Source of the DNA: Halicephalobus mephisto
Lineage: Eukaryota; Nematoda; Chromadorea; Rhabditida; Panagrolaimidae
NCBI GenBank assembly: GCA_009193035.1
Contig: SWDT01000034.1
Location: forward strand, 310,001-374,000
DNA: 64,000 nt
Reading direction: 5' to 3'
Numbering within the stretch: position 1 is the stretch's first letter; each line of letters opens with the position of its first letter. This document shows positions 22,460 through 33,712 of the stretch, piece by piece. Made by a program: the position numbers and the translations under genes. The notes below the pieces were generated by a model. It was not told where the DNA came from. It was given only the letters and a program-made list of their open reading frames with translations, and did no database searches.

Positions 22460-23545
22460 TTAGTCATTAGTGTTTATTATCCCCTATTTTCGCTTATTTT
22501 CTGTCTTAAAATTACTTTCTGTAATAAGCGCTATGAATTCAATATATGAATTTCCCTGATTTGTCGGTTAAATTCTTGCAAATCCACGGATGACCAATCG
22601 ATAGTCTGTCTGTTCCGTTCCTGATCGTTAGTATTTCTTGATAACCTTCAATTTCGTCTATTTTTTGTTCTAACAGTACTCTTCGTGGTGGATACCGTAA
22701 AATCAATATATGAATTTCCCCGATTTTTCGGTTAAATTCTTGCAAATCCACGGATGACCAATCGATAGTCTGTCTGTTCTGTTCCTGATCGTTAGTATTT
22801 CTTAATAACCTTCAATTTCGTCTATTTTTTGTTCTAATATTATTATTCACAATAGGTACCGTAAAATCAATATATGAATTTCCTTGATTTGTCGGTTAAA
22901 TTCACGTAGAACTACGAATGACCGATCGATAGGCGTTCTGTTCCACTCGTGATCATTATGACTTTTTGTTATCTCTTGTTTTTATCTATTTTTTGTTTTA
23001 AAATTATTGCTTGTGATGAACGTGACTAAACTCATGTATTTATTCCCTCAATATTCCGATCAGTTTTTGTGAATTTGTGGATGACCAATCAATACGCTTT
23101 TTGCCCCTTTCGTGATCGTTGTTATTCGTCATTTTTTCCATTGTCTGTTTTAACACCGCTTCTCAGGATAAATAATATGAAATTAACATATGTTTCTTCG
23201 ATTTTTTGATTGTTTTTTGTGAATTTTCGGATGGTCAATCGATAAACCGTGTGCTTTTTTAAATCATCATTTTCAATTTTTATCACTTATGCTTTTTATG
23301 AAACTATTTCTTGTCATAACTATTGCGAAATCATCAATTCTTCCAATTTCTTGTAAATCAACAAACGATGAAGTAATAAACCTTCTATTATCCGTCTTCA
23401 TTGCTACTTTCATTATCCCTAATTATCCCCCGTTCTACCTACAAAACCACTCTCTATAATAAATATCAAATCAATGCATCATTTTCTACCTTTTTCGTCA
23501 GCTTCTCGCGAATCGACAGATGAATGATCCATAGACGTGTTTCGT
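22460..23545. repeat. Satellite of about 164-bp units, seven copies decaying in one direction
   Basis: The marker GGATGACCAATCGATAG recurs at about 22590, 22754, 22918, 23081, 23231, 23368 and 23520. Spacings are 164, 164, 163, 150, 137 and 152. The first two units are nearly identical, the third similar, and later ones increasingly diverged and shortened. Each unit also carries AATATATGAATTTCC, TTGTCGGTTAAATTC and TCGTCTATTTTTTGTTC. A partial unit precedes at 22460-22540. It fills nearly the whole gap between mrps-34 and Staufen. Confidence 0.88.
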
Positions 23546-23643
23546 CCGTTTAATGACTGGTTTGTTGTAGCTCATGTTGTATATAATTTCTTTCACTTGA
23601 TACCAGTATAACACATCCCAGCCTTTGCCTTTCATATTCAATA

Positions 23644-26351
23644 ATGGTAGACACGTGTGCTTTGAACTTTACGCCTGAACCTTGGTGCGGGAAGCATTTG
23701 AATGATCAGGAGCCAAATTCCAAATCCGTCTACAACTACGCTAATAAAAATGTTGTCGGTGACAAAACTCCTATGTGTAAAATTGCGGAATTGGCTAGAT
23801 TCAACAAGGTTTGCATTTTTGAGTTGTGTGATTTTAAACTTGGTATTTTAGTTGAAACATGAGTATGTTTTACTCGATGAAGACGGCCCTGCTCATAAAA
23901 AAAGATTTACTGTCCGTTTGAAGCTTTGTGAAGGTCAAGTTTTTGAAGGAAGTGGGGCATCGATCAAAAAAGCTCAACAAGCGGCGGCTGCGGAGGCTCT
24001 TATTCATTGTACCTTGCCACAACCACCATCGAAACCGAAAAAAAACAAAAAAGATAGTAGTAATCCATGTATCTTGCTTTCTCATGTAGTTCATCAATTG
24101 GGGTATTCTTTAACCTTCAAAGATCACTCTCAAAGAACAGTGGTTCCTCCAAACTTGCCACCAATGCCAAATTTTCATAATATGCCACAAAATCGTCCTT
24201 ATTGTTTTCCACCTAGACCTCCTGGACCTTTTCCATTGCTTAGTATAGGTCCTCCTGCTAGATTCTTCACTCGGAATTTTGTACCTCCTCCACATATGAT
24301 GATGAATTGCTTTCCGAGACCATTGATTACACCACCAGAAATGCCAACTATACAGTTTAAAACATTGTTGATGCTTTCTGATGGTAGTGAACATTATGGT
24401 GAAGGAAAATCGAAAATTGAAGCTAGATGTAATGCAGCAACGAAAGCTCTTCATCATCTTTTTCCGAAGTTGACAGAACTTGAAGCTAATTTGGCGAAAT
24501 TGAAATTGGATAATAATAGTTCTGATAGTAGTGAAAGTTCGGCTACAAGTGTGGAAGAAGGAGATAACAAAGAAAATACGGATTCTATTGATGAATTGGT
24601 GGAATCTCAACAAGAACCATCAAGAGGACAAAGAAATAAACCGAAAAGTGTTGTTAGTCAACTTCATGAATGTGCTCTTAGACTTCGAATGAATGTTGAA
24701 TTTGAAGTTTTGTTGGAATCTGGTGAAGCTCACAAAAGAAAATACGTTATGAGATGTAAGTTGAGTTCAGATAATAGAGATCCTATTATTGTGGATGGAG
24801 AAGGATCAAGTAAGAAAAATGCGAAACAAGATGCTTGTAAAAAAATGCTGGAAGAACTGAAAGGATTAGGTAAGTATTTTGTTTTGAATAGATTTCTTAA
24901 TTTTTGAAGTTTTTAAATTTCTTTAATTTTTTAAAATTTAAAAATTTTCGAATATCTTTAATTTTTTAAAATTTTTGAATATCTTTAATTTTTCGAATTT
25001 ATTTAATTTTTTAAGATTTTTCAATTTTCCAAATTTTTAATTTTTAGAATTTAATTTAAAATTTTCGAATTTATTTAATTTAAAATTTTTATATTTCTTT
25101 AATTTTTTAATCGACTTCAATTTTAACTTTTTGATTTTGAAACTTGATTCGGAAAATCGAAATCAGCATTTTTAGTGATTTTGTGATTGTTTGGTTTTAG
25201 AATCCGATCCAGTATATCTTGCTTCTTTGATCTTGATGACGAATAAGAAATCTAATTCTGTATCGAAAGAACCTAAAAGAAAAACAATCATCAAAGACAT
25301 GAAGATGGATCCTCAATACGGTCACCATATTAATCCAATATCCCGTCTGATTCAGGTTATGCAAACTTTGAAAATGCCAGAGCCAGTCTTTACTCTAGTC
25401 AGTGAACAAGGCCAAAACAGGTACAAGGAATTTACGGTGCAAGTTGTCTGTCAAGGAATGACGTTAACTGGGGTTGGACCAAATAAGAAACTGGCAAAAC
25501 GGGCAGCGGCAGAAGCAATGTTGAAAGAAATAGGATATATAAAACCTATGCCACAACCAGGAAAAAGTTTATTAAAAAAGAAAAATAATGATAAAACAAA
25601 TGATGAAGGAACAAATTTGGATATTGGAGTATTTGATCCAAATGAAATAAACAAATCAGAAGAAATTAAAAATAATGAAATTATAATGGAAACTTTTGCT
25701 GATGTTGATAATTGTATTAAAGAAGAAGATTTAAAAGAAAAAATAGAATATTCAAAAGAATCTCCAATATTGCAGAAATTAGAAGATGAACCGGCAAAAA
25801 TTAGAAAACGAAGAGTTACATTCAGTAATCAAGTCAGTGCTTGTCCGCCTCCAGAAGACTCGAGCTATCCAGAAGCTTCCATAGCTCCATTGAAATCGGA
25901 AGTTGTTATTGTTAGTAAACCTAAAAAACGTGGAAAAGATTCTAAAAGATCTTTATCATCAGAAGAAAAAATTGCAATAGCTCAATTATGCAGAGATTTT
26001 TTGAGTTATCCGAGAGCAAGAGAAGAAAAACAAGGATATGTTTCAAGAGATATGGATTGTGGACAATTTCAAATTCCTGTTGATAATTCATGGATTGGTC
26101 CTATGGTTAAAACTGCTAAAGAACGTTTGGAATCTTTAGCTACAAGTTTTAAGTTTACTGTAGCTTATTCGGATTTTCCTAAAGACGAAAATGATCCTTT
26201 TTTTTCTTTAGTTACATTAGGATTGGAAAAACCGATTGTACAACATGGAAGTGGAGATACTGAAGAATTGGCCCACAACGATGCTGCTTTCAATGTTATT
26301 CAGATGCTGACTGAACTTGCTAATCCTACAGTATCCCCTAGTTTAGTCTAG
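23644..26351 (+). CDS. stau-1: Staufen, double-stranded RNA-binding protein
   Basis: Staufen binds structured RNA and acts in mRNA localisation, decay and, in nematodes, small-RNA function. Exons are 23644-23808, 23852-24869 and 25201-26351, giving 777 residues. Five dsRNA-binding domains are seen. dsRBD1 (about 42-105) ends in GSGASIKKAQQAAAAEAL. dsRBD2 (about 120-255) is split by a proline/methionine-rich insert, the hallmark of Staufen. dsRBD3 (about 320-393) ends GSSKKNAKQDACKKMLEEL. dsRBD4 (about 440-510) has GPNKKLAKRAAAEAML. dsRBD5 (about 645-765) is the diverged C-terminal type, with GSGDTEELAHNDAA. An acidic, lysine-rich low-complexity linker lies between 4 and 5. The ATG has no adjacent AG, so its 5' end is less certain than the other starts. 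Confidence 0.95.
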
Positions 26352-26821
26352 AAACACGATGTGGAAATTAAGTGCTTTTTTTGTAATTTGTTTTTTGCCG
26401 GTTTTTTCGGGCCTTGATTAGTGGGTATACGGTAGATGATCCTATGGAAAAGTTAAGTTTCTGGAAGTTTTGATTTTCAATGATAACTGATATCCGGGAT
26501 ATTTGTTTTTTAGCGGTAATCAGTCTCATTAAGATTTGTTTTAATTTTGAAATTTATTCTTTTTATATTAATCGTTTTAATTTCGAAATTTTTTCTTTTA
26601 AAATCAGTCGTTTTTAGTTTCGAAATTTTTTCTTTTTATATTGATCGTTTTAGTTTTGAAATTTTTTTAATCGTTTTAATTTTGAAATCTTTACCAAAAA
26701 GACCGATTTCAAAAGTGATGTGGACTTATAGTACTGGGGTACATAAAAATTCTTAAGGCATTATTTATCTAACGATATCTATTTTATATAAACACCAAAA
26801 GTACAAAAATTAATTCTAAAA

Positions 26822-26932
26822 ATGATGGGAACTGCTGCTGCTTTAGTAGAGACTTTCGTGGTGGGAGTTCCTATTCGGTTCCACATCAAAAAGGAAAAAT
26901 TTCGAAAAAAGAACGGATCGTAATGGAATGTC
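26822..26932 (+). repeat. Isolated copy of the small-open-frame repeat
   Basis: Reads ATG then [20 protein letters not shown] followed by HIKKEKFRKKNGS and a stop. The core TFVVGVPI and the surrounding bases match the three tandem copies at 54290-54895 on the other strand. It could be a tiny gene or retained fragment of a repeat; 33 residues with a hydrophobic middle and a basic tail. Confidence 0.45.
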
Positions 26933-27613
26933 TGTCTTAAAAGAAACAACAGTTGTCCTCCAATGACATTCGTTTCTCTATTTCGCAAGGTTTATTTCGT
27001 TTTTATGTTAATTTTTTTAAGTTAAATTAACATATTACTTTAGTTTAAAAAATTTAAAGAGAATTTCGAAATCAGCGAAAATCAAAGAAAAGTACCTGTC
27101 GTGGAACCGGAACGATTATCTTTGATGATTGAGATTTTCAGAAGATCAATTTCTAAAAAGGAAAATTACCGTATGCCTGATTTAATGTCATAATCTAGTT
27201 TTATATCAAAATCATGACGATAATTGCTTTATTACTGAGTTTCAAAATACCCAAGGTTACAAATTTTATATCAAAAAAATTTAAAAATCTCAAGTCGTCC
27301 TATAATGTGATATATCCCCAGTGCGCAGAGGCAGCCTTACTTCCAAATGCTCAGTTCATGTGATAGTTTCAGTTGTATTAAGCTCAGTATATATCCACAG
27401 CACTTATTTACAGCATTCGAAAAATGTTATTCTAGCCACTAACAAATTGAAATTGCCTTTGCAGTGATACACAACGGACGCCATTTATTAAAATTAATTT
27501 GATAATAATTAAAATTTGTAGTTGTTAGAATAAAGAATAAAAAGGATTCGAAATACATATTATGAAGTTGTCGGAAAATTCGAAATATGATTTTTAATTG
27601 GACTGTAGAGGTT

Positions 27614-27686
27614 TCTTCAGTAGTGCAGCGGTCAGTACGCGTAGCTGAGAAGTTACGAGACTCGGGTTCGATTCTCGGTCAGCAAC
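27614..27686 (+). pseudogene. tRNA pseudogene or tRNA-derived SINE head
   Basis: A perfect A box (TAGTGCAGCGG, 27621) and a near-perfect B box (GGTTCGATTCT, 27665) have normal tRNA spacing. The D stem pairs 4/4, the anticodon stem CGTAG/TTACG pairs 5/5 (one wobble) but encloses an 8-base loop, CTGAGAAG. The T stem pairs with two wobbles. The acceptor stem does not pair (TCTTCAG against TCAGCAA), so a functional tRNA is unlikely. Its 5' part (GTTTCTTCAGTAGTGCAG) resembles the element at 42078. Confidence 0.6.
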
Positions 27687-28613
27687 TTCTTGGCTTTGTT
27701 AACAGTTTTCACGGAACAGATGAAAAACTGGGATTAACCCTGATCTCAAGCTTTACGACAAGCCGATTAACTGAAGGGAAGTCGTGCCAGAACTTATTTG
27801 CAGTCAAGGTTGCAAAAACAAGCGCCTGTTTTGTTTATTACTTTGTTTTTGCGTCATATGATATTGTACAAAAGCGGATTCTGTACAATGAGGGAGAAAC
27901 GTTAAGAATTGAATTGTGGAAATGTCAACAAAGTTCTGGAAGGCTTCAAAAGCCCATGAGAATCTAAAAAGACCCAAAAATCACAAGATTCTAGAGCTTT
28001 TATAATATGCTAGAATTTTCTGAGTTTTTAACGAGTTTCATCAGATTCTGGAAGTCTTCAGAAATTTATAAAGTCCTTATTCGAAAATCTTCCACGAGAT
28101 TCCAGAACATTTCAGAAGTCGGTAAAAGATTCTGAAATTTTTTACACAATGAATATTTTCAAATTGTTAAAAAATCCTAAATTTCAGAAAATTTTAAAAT
28201 TGTTAAAAATCCAAAAATTTTCCTTCTAATTGTTCATAGGATTTTTGAAATTTTTATATTTTTATAAAATTCCAGAAATTTAATAGGTTTTAAAAAGTTC
28301 GAAAATTTCGATGATTAGAGAACTTTGACAAAATTTGAGTCGATTGAAAAAAGAACGTTTAGAAAATACGCGCGAAAAATTCGGCTTGAAAACTCTTGGC
28401 GCGAAAACCTGACCGGACAAACCAGTTGTAGTTGTTTGTTCGCGATTCTCTGGTTGAAGAAACCGATGAAATCCGCAAAGTCAAATAACTCGTGTTTTAA
28501 TAAGATTTTTTTTAATAAATTTAAAAAATTGATTAACTTTGTTGTATTTTCAGTGAAAACGAAGATTCTTGGCGTTTTGGTCGGAAGAGTCGTCGTTGGC
28601 AAAGTGTCACACC

Positions 28614-31311
28614 ATGGCCGATCTTTCTGCGGACGAGCTCGCGGTTCCTGTCGAGGAAGACGTCATTGACAAAGTTTCGGAAGATGGAGAAATCGATGTT
28701 GATGGTGTTCATTACGCGGGTGAAGAAGAAATCAATCGAGAACCGTTTGTTTTGGAATCGGTCATTACAGTTATGCTGGGAGATCCGCTGAACATGGAAG
28801 CCGATGCCTACGTCAACCTATGTATGGGAAACGTCCATTCTGGTGAGTTTTATATCAAATTCATATATGAACTGCCATCGCGCGGCTTTTAGACACGTTT
28901 TTGTTCAGATTTTTCCTGTAGGGGTTTCCGCGGATGTGAGATTTTAATCATGCCATTCCGCCCGCGAGTCTATCCCTTTTGGATTTCCTCACGGATGTAG
29001 AGAAGTAGTTTATTTCTTCAGCTACTTTTTATGAGCCTAAAGTTCTAAATCCCCAAATTTTCTGAAAATAAACTTCTTATTTGTAAATCTGGACCCCTCC
29101 TCTCATCGATTGGTATTTTGAATGAAAACAAACGCCCCAGTCGCGCAGCAGATTTTTGCATTTTCAAAACATCTAAACTAGGAGAATAATCCATACATGA
29201 ACCTTATTGATTGTTGCAGGAAATGACTACTTTCTTCAAGTTCATCAACGCGCGGGTGACGATCTCAAAGTTGCTTTACAGTCGTTCAGAGGAGCCAGAC
29301 CGGGACATGCAAGGATCTCATCGGCGTTCGGATTAACTAATTTTAAACGTAAGTGAATACGCAGTAATTTTAATGAGAATATTGATTGTTTCAGACCTTA
29401 TTCATGCAGTTCTCCCACTTGTGGACGACAAGTTTGTCGGTTTGGCGCCTTACGAAACTTATTCTGCTATTTTGTCTGCTCTCGATCTCGCTGCAGAGAA
29501 TGGTTGTAGAACTGTTGTTTTTCCGCCAGGATTCTCTATCGAAGCCAACATTTACGCCTATCTGACGCTTATTGCGATGAAAAAATGGCTACATGATAAC
29601 CCGGGTGTTGTAAGTTCTTGGTTATTTGCAATGACTTGCATTAGTACTTTTAGATTGATGGTATTTTTGTCGTTTGCGAAACAGACCACGACTTTGTAGC
29701 TTATCAAAACCAAGTTCCCGCTATAGAGCCTTTGCTGGACTTTGAAAGCGCTGAATTTGACAAATACTTCTCTGCTGTACAGTATACAGCTCAGGAATTC
29801 GGTGGACAGACGACGTATGTAGATGCTGATGGTTACGAATTTGGACAAGGATCGTTCTATCATGATGAAAGTGGGAATTACGACTATGAAGCAGCTATCC
29901 ATGAACTTAATCGTCGTGTTGACATGAATCAAGATGCTACCCTCTTTGAGCCAGATCATTTTGAGCAAAGAAATCTGCTAAGAACTGTTCAGTTGTCTCC
30001 GGAAGATTCTCGAGCTATTTACGACATATACAACAAGATGTTTGTTGTCGCAGATGGCGGTATAAAACTTCAACTTTCAAGGAATTTGAGTCCTACCATG
30101 TTAGCAATTGAAGAACCAGATGGAAGAATCAGACAATACAGACTAACAACACAAAGTAGAAATGGTGATGCTTATTACTTTAGATGTTCTCATTGTGAGT
30201 TTCTGAGTAAGAAAACAGAAACACAATATAGACCGAAAATGACAGTAAGAGATGGAACTATTGTTGGGACGTTTTATCCAATGCATCATCCTGATTGTTT
30301 GCCTATGACGAAGAAACAAGTATTAATTCAACAAATTGATCGACAAGTTAGAGCTCAAATTATGAATCAGAATATGATGTGGAGAGAAGCAAATGAGAAA
30401 ATTACTGTAAGTTTTTTGTTTTTAGTTGTAATTATAGATATGGTTTTTTTGTAGATGGAAATAGAAGAACCAGAACATGAAATTAATGGCTCTATTGAAA
30501 ATTCACCGAAAATAAAATTTCCAACATGGGAACAAGTACGAAAACAATATTATCGTTTAAAAGCGAAAGGTGAAAAATTGGCTGCAGCAGGACTTAGAAG
30601 AGATAGTCAATCGTTTATTGAAGCTGTACCTATTATGGTTCAACCAGATGATTCATCAATTAATATGGATGTTATACAACGAGCAGATAGACAATTAGAA
30701 GTTGAATATGGTTTAGGAACGGATATTGATGAACAAGAACAAAATCAGATGTATTCAGCTCCACCTGTTTACACGGCGTATCCGTCGACATCAATGATGG
30801 ATGAAAATGTGGAACTTGATGAGGAAGGAGAATATTACATTGAACAACAGTCTGTTAACGGAAGGGCGAGATTGGATGTGGTTGTGAAGGAAGAAGTCGG
30901 GGAAGTTAAATATAGCGATCAATCAAGAAGGGAACTATTGGGAATGCCTAGTTTAGCTTCTAGAATTGCAAGTGCTAGAAAGAATAGACGTGTTTCGTGA
31001 GTTTTCTAGATAGTTTTTTGGGGTTTTTAATTCAAAGTTGTTTTAGGTCGACAAATCGAGAACCCGTTTATTTTGAATCGTTAGATAGTCCTACGAAGAA
31101 AGTACTAAATTCTAGACCCAGAGTGGCTATTATGTCGAAGCCGAAAAAGCGGAAATCTGAAACGGAAAGTAATGGGATAACTGCAGATGAACCTGCAGCT
31201 AAAAGACGACAAGAAAGTTCAGAACCCGATTCAGAAGTCACAGAAGGATCTTCTCGACGACGACCTCATAGGGCTTCTAGTGGGAAGATACCAACAAGAT
31301 TTTTGGATTGA
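28614..31311 (+). CDS. Degenerate macro domain fused to a FLYWCH-like zinc module
   Basis: Nuclear-looking protein of 710 residues. Exons are 28614-28842, 29220-29348, 29395-29609, 29654-30406, 30455-30996 and 31047-31311. Residues about 52-225 fit a macro (ADP-ribose-binding) fold: VINLCMG-like VNLCMGN in place of VNAAN, then GNDYFLQVHQRAGDDLK, GHARISSAFGL, IHAVLPLV and ALDLAAENGCRTVVFPP. The glycine-rich loops that bind ADP-ribose are missing, so it is probably not catalytic. Residues about 326-407 look like a FLYWCH-type zinc finger: LSRNL, QYRL, YYFRCSHC and HHPDC. The C-terminus has acidic stretches and basic nuclear-localisation-like clusters (KPKKRKS, AAKRRQ). The domain calls are by motif reading. 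AATAAA lies at 31429. cfim-2 follows 375 bases downstream. Confidence 0.75.
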
Positions 31312-31428
31312 TTTGATGAAGATTGGTTTAATTTTTTATTTTGTATCTTATTCCTTCAGGGCCTAACGCCAATTTAATCCATATTTCAGTGATGACCGAA
31401 TTCTGGATGGTCAAATGTCAATCACTTT

Positions 31429-31434
31429 AATAAA
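31429..31434 (+). terminator. Polyadenylation signal AATAAA of the macro/FLYWCH-like gene
   Basis: AATAAA 117 bases after the stop and about 250 bases before the cfim-2 trans-splice site. Confidence 0.5.
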
Positions 31435-31689
31435 CCATGTTTTTAGAGAAAGTTTTTGTTATTGTCTGATTTTTGAATGTTGTATGCATTCTGATACCTT
31501 TTAAATTGTTATTATTACTTTTGTGTTGTGCTTTACTCTATCTTGGGTTGTTTAGCAATATTGGGTTATATTAATTATTTTTGTTATTTAAATTTATGGT
31601 TTTTTGGTAAAAAATATCGAAAAAAATTGAATATTGAAGTTTTTAGGGGATTTTAAAAGAATAATAATGTATTTAATAATTTTTAGAAA

Positions 31690-33666
31690 ATGTCGGACGA
31701 TCTCCTGGAACCAGTTGAAGGTGAAGAAATCAATGTTGATGAAGTCAATGAAAAGGATTTGTTGGATAATACTCCACCACAATCTGTTGATGTTAAAGAA
31801 GATGTAATTGAAGAAGGATATGAAGTTAAAAATGAGTAAGGTTTTTTAAATTAGGAAAATAGTTTTTGAGTAGATAATTGTGGTTTTTTGAAGGTTTTGT
31901 AATAGTTTTATAATTTTTAATTATTGAGAATTTGTAAAAGTTTTTGTACTTTGTGATTTGAATTTGGAAGGTTTTAGGGTTTTTAGATGTGTTTTTAAAG
32001 AAATAACGGAAAATTGAAATTGTCGCGTTGAGAAAATTTTATAAAAATAATTTTTTTAGTTTTTGGTGATTGTTTTAATTTGGTTTTTTTTAGAAATTTT
32101 GAGGATGATTTGTTTGATGCTGCAATTGAACCTTCTGGACCATCGAATTCTGAAGAGAAAACCAATGGAAATGAAATTGAAATGAAAGCGGAAGCTCCGG
32201 AAGTTGCAAATAACGCTAATAGTTCGACGAATGCTAAAGGATCATCTTTAAGAAGATACTGTTGTTATGTTTCTCAAATGACATGGTGGACTACTGATGT
32301 GGATTTAGAAAATATGATCAAATCTTGTGAAGTAGATGATATTGTGGATATAAAATTCTATGAAAATAGATTAAATGGACAAAGCAAAGGATTTGCTTTG
32401 GTTGTTCTTGGATCAGATGCATCTGTTAAGAAAATCATGGAAGAACTTCCAAATAAACCGATTCATGGACAACATGTGGCTGTTTTACCGTATTCTAAAC
32501 AGAATTTAGAAAAATTGGATGGAGCTGCTAGGAAGAATGATCCGGTACGTTTAGATTATGATATTTTTGGGAGTAATATGATTGAATTTTTAAAATTTTA
32601 ATATTTTGGAGAGAATGATTAGATTTAAGAATTTTGAAGTTTTAAAAAGTTTAAGAAAATTATTTCGAGATTAGTTTTTTATTTAAATGAGATTTTGTAC
32701 AAGTTTTTAGAATTTGAGAATTTTGTAATTTTGTGCAAATTATTTCTGATTTATTATTTTTTGATGGTTTTGGGAAATTTTAAAGATTTGTATCGAAAAA
32801 ATTTTTGATATTAAGTTTCTGATTTTGATGTTAATTTAATTGGTTTTTAGCGTATTCGAGCTGCTCAAAGTGAATCTGGTAGTTCAAATAGTGCTTCAGC
32901 TATATCAATGGGAACTGTAAGAATTGATGGAACTAGTTCTACTGGGTTGTCGACGAGTTCTGGAGCTGGAGGAATTCCTGGTTTGGTTATACGTCCGAAT
33001 GCTCTTGCTCAAGCATCAGTTTTTCCATCAAATCAATTTTCTCAACCTCCTCCGGCAATTCGTCCAATGATTAACCAATCTTCTCAACAACAAAGTAATT
33101 TTATGTCTAGAGCACCTCCGCAGAATCTTTCTGTTCCCCCTCCTTCGATAAGAGCACCTAATTCAGGTATGGCTGGATTTGGGAATATTATGAATCAAAA
33201 TGCGATGATGAGTGGTCCTCCTGGAATAATTATGCCTATGCAAAATGGATATCCGTCAATGAATCAAGCATATGGTATGCCTAATTATAATGGACCACCT
33301 CCTTCATTACTTTCTGGAATGGAACAACCTGTAAGTGATCAAGAATTTGAAGAAATAATGCATAGAAATCATGCGGTATGTTCGTCTGCTATATCAAGAG
33401 CGGTTAGTGATGCAGCAACAGGTGAATATCGATCAGCAATCGAAACGTTGGTTACGGCAGTTAATTTGATTAAACAATCGAAGATATCTCATCATGATAG
33501 ATGTAAAGCATTGATTGCATCGTTGGAAGATACTGTAAGAGGTATTGAAAACAAGCATTATAGTAGAAGACATAGAAGAAGTCGATCTAGATCACCTGAT
33601 CGAAGGAAACATAGACGTAGATCGAGAAGTCGCTCAAGAGACCGATCACCACGTCGTCGATATTGA
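31690..33666 (+). CDS. cfim-2: Cleavage factor Im large subunit (CPSF6/CFIm68)
   Basis: Nuclear mRNA 3'-end processing factor that, with CFIm25, binds UGUA elements and guides poly(A)-site choice. Exons are 31690-31835, 32094-32544 and 32851-33666, giving 470 residues. An acidic N-terminus (1-95) precedes an RRM at about 104-180 with WWTTDVDLENMI and the signature KFYENRLNGQSKGFALV. A proline/methionine/glutamine-rich middle (PPPAIRP, GPPGIIMPMQ) links to a conserved helical segment (about 365-425). The tail is an RS domain of about 35 residues (RRSRSRSPDRRKHRRRSRSR). The ATG lies three bases after TTTTTAG, a likely trans-splice acceptor. It ends 46 bases from the convergent calponin-repeat gene. 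Confidence 0.94.
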
Positions 33667-33712
33667 AGTTTATCGAATGGTTTATGATTTATTATTTATT
33701 TTCAGATAAAAA

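Larger units (their letters stand above)
26352..28613. other. Intergenic region between Staufen and the macro-domain gene
   Basis: 2.26 kb without a supported protein-coding gene. It contains a TTTCGAAATTTTTTCTTTT-type repeat (26520-26690), a copy of the small-frame repeat (26822-26930) and a tRNA-like element (27614-27686). The remainder is A/T-rich. A TTGTATTTTCAG near 28550 may be the outron acceptor of the next gene. Confidence 0.5.

Noticed and set aside
23644..23808. Staufen exon 1 as a product of the adjacent satellite
   Set aside because: The exon completes dsRBD1 in phase with exon 2 and its sequence does not match the 164-bp unit.
27614..27686. Functional tRNA gene
   Set aside because: Internal promoter boxes, D stem and anticodon stem are good, but the acceptor stem does not pair and the anticodon loop has eight bases.
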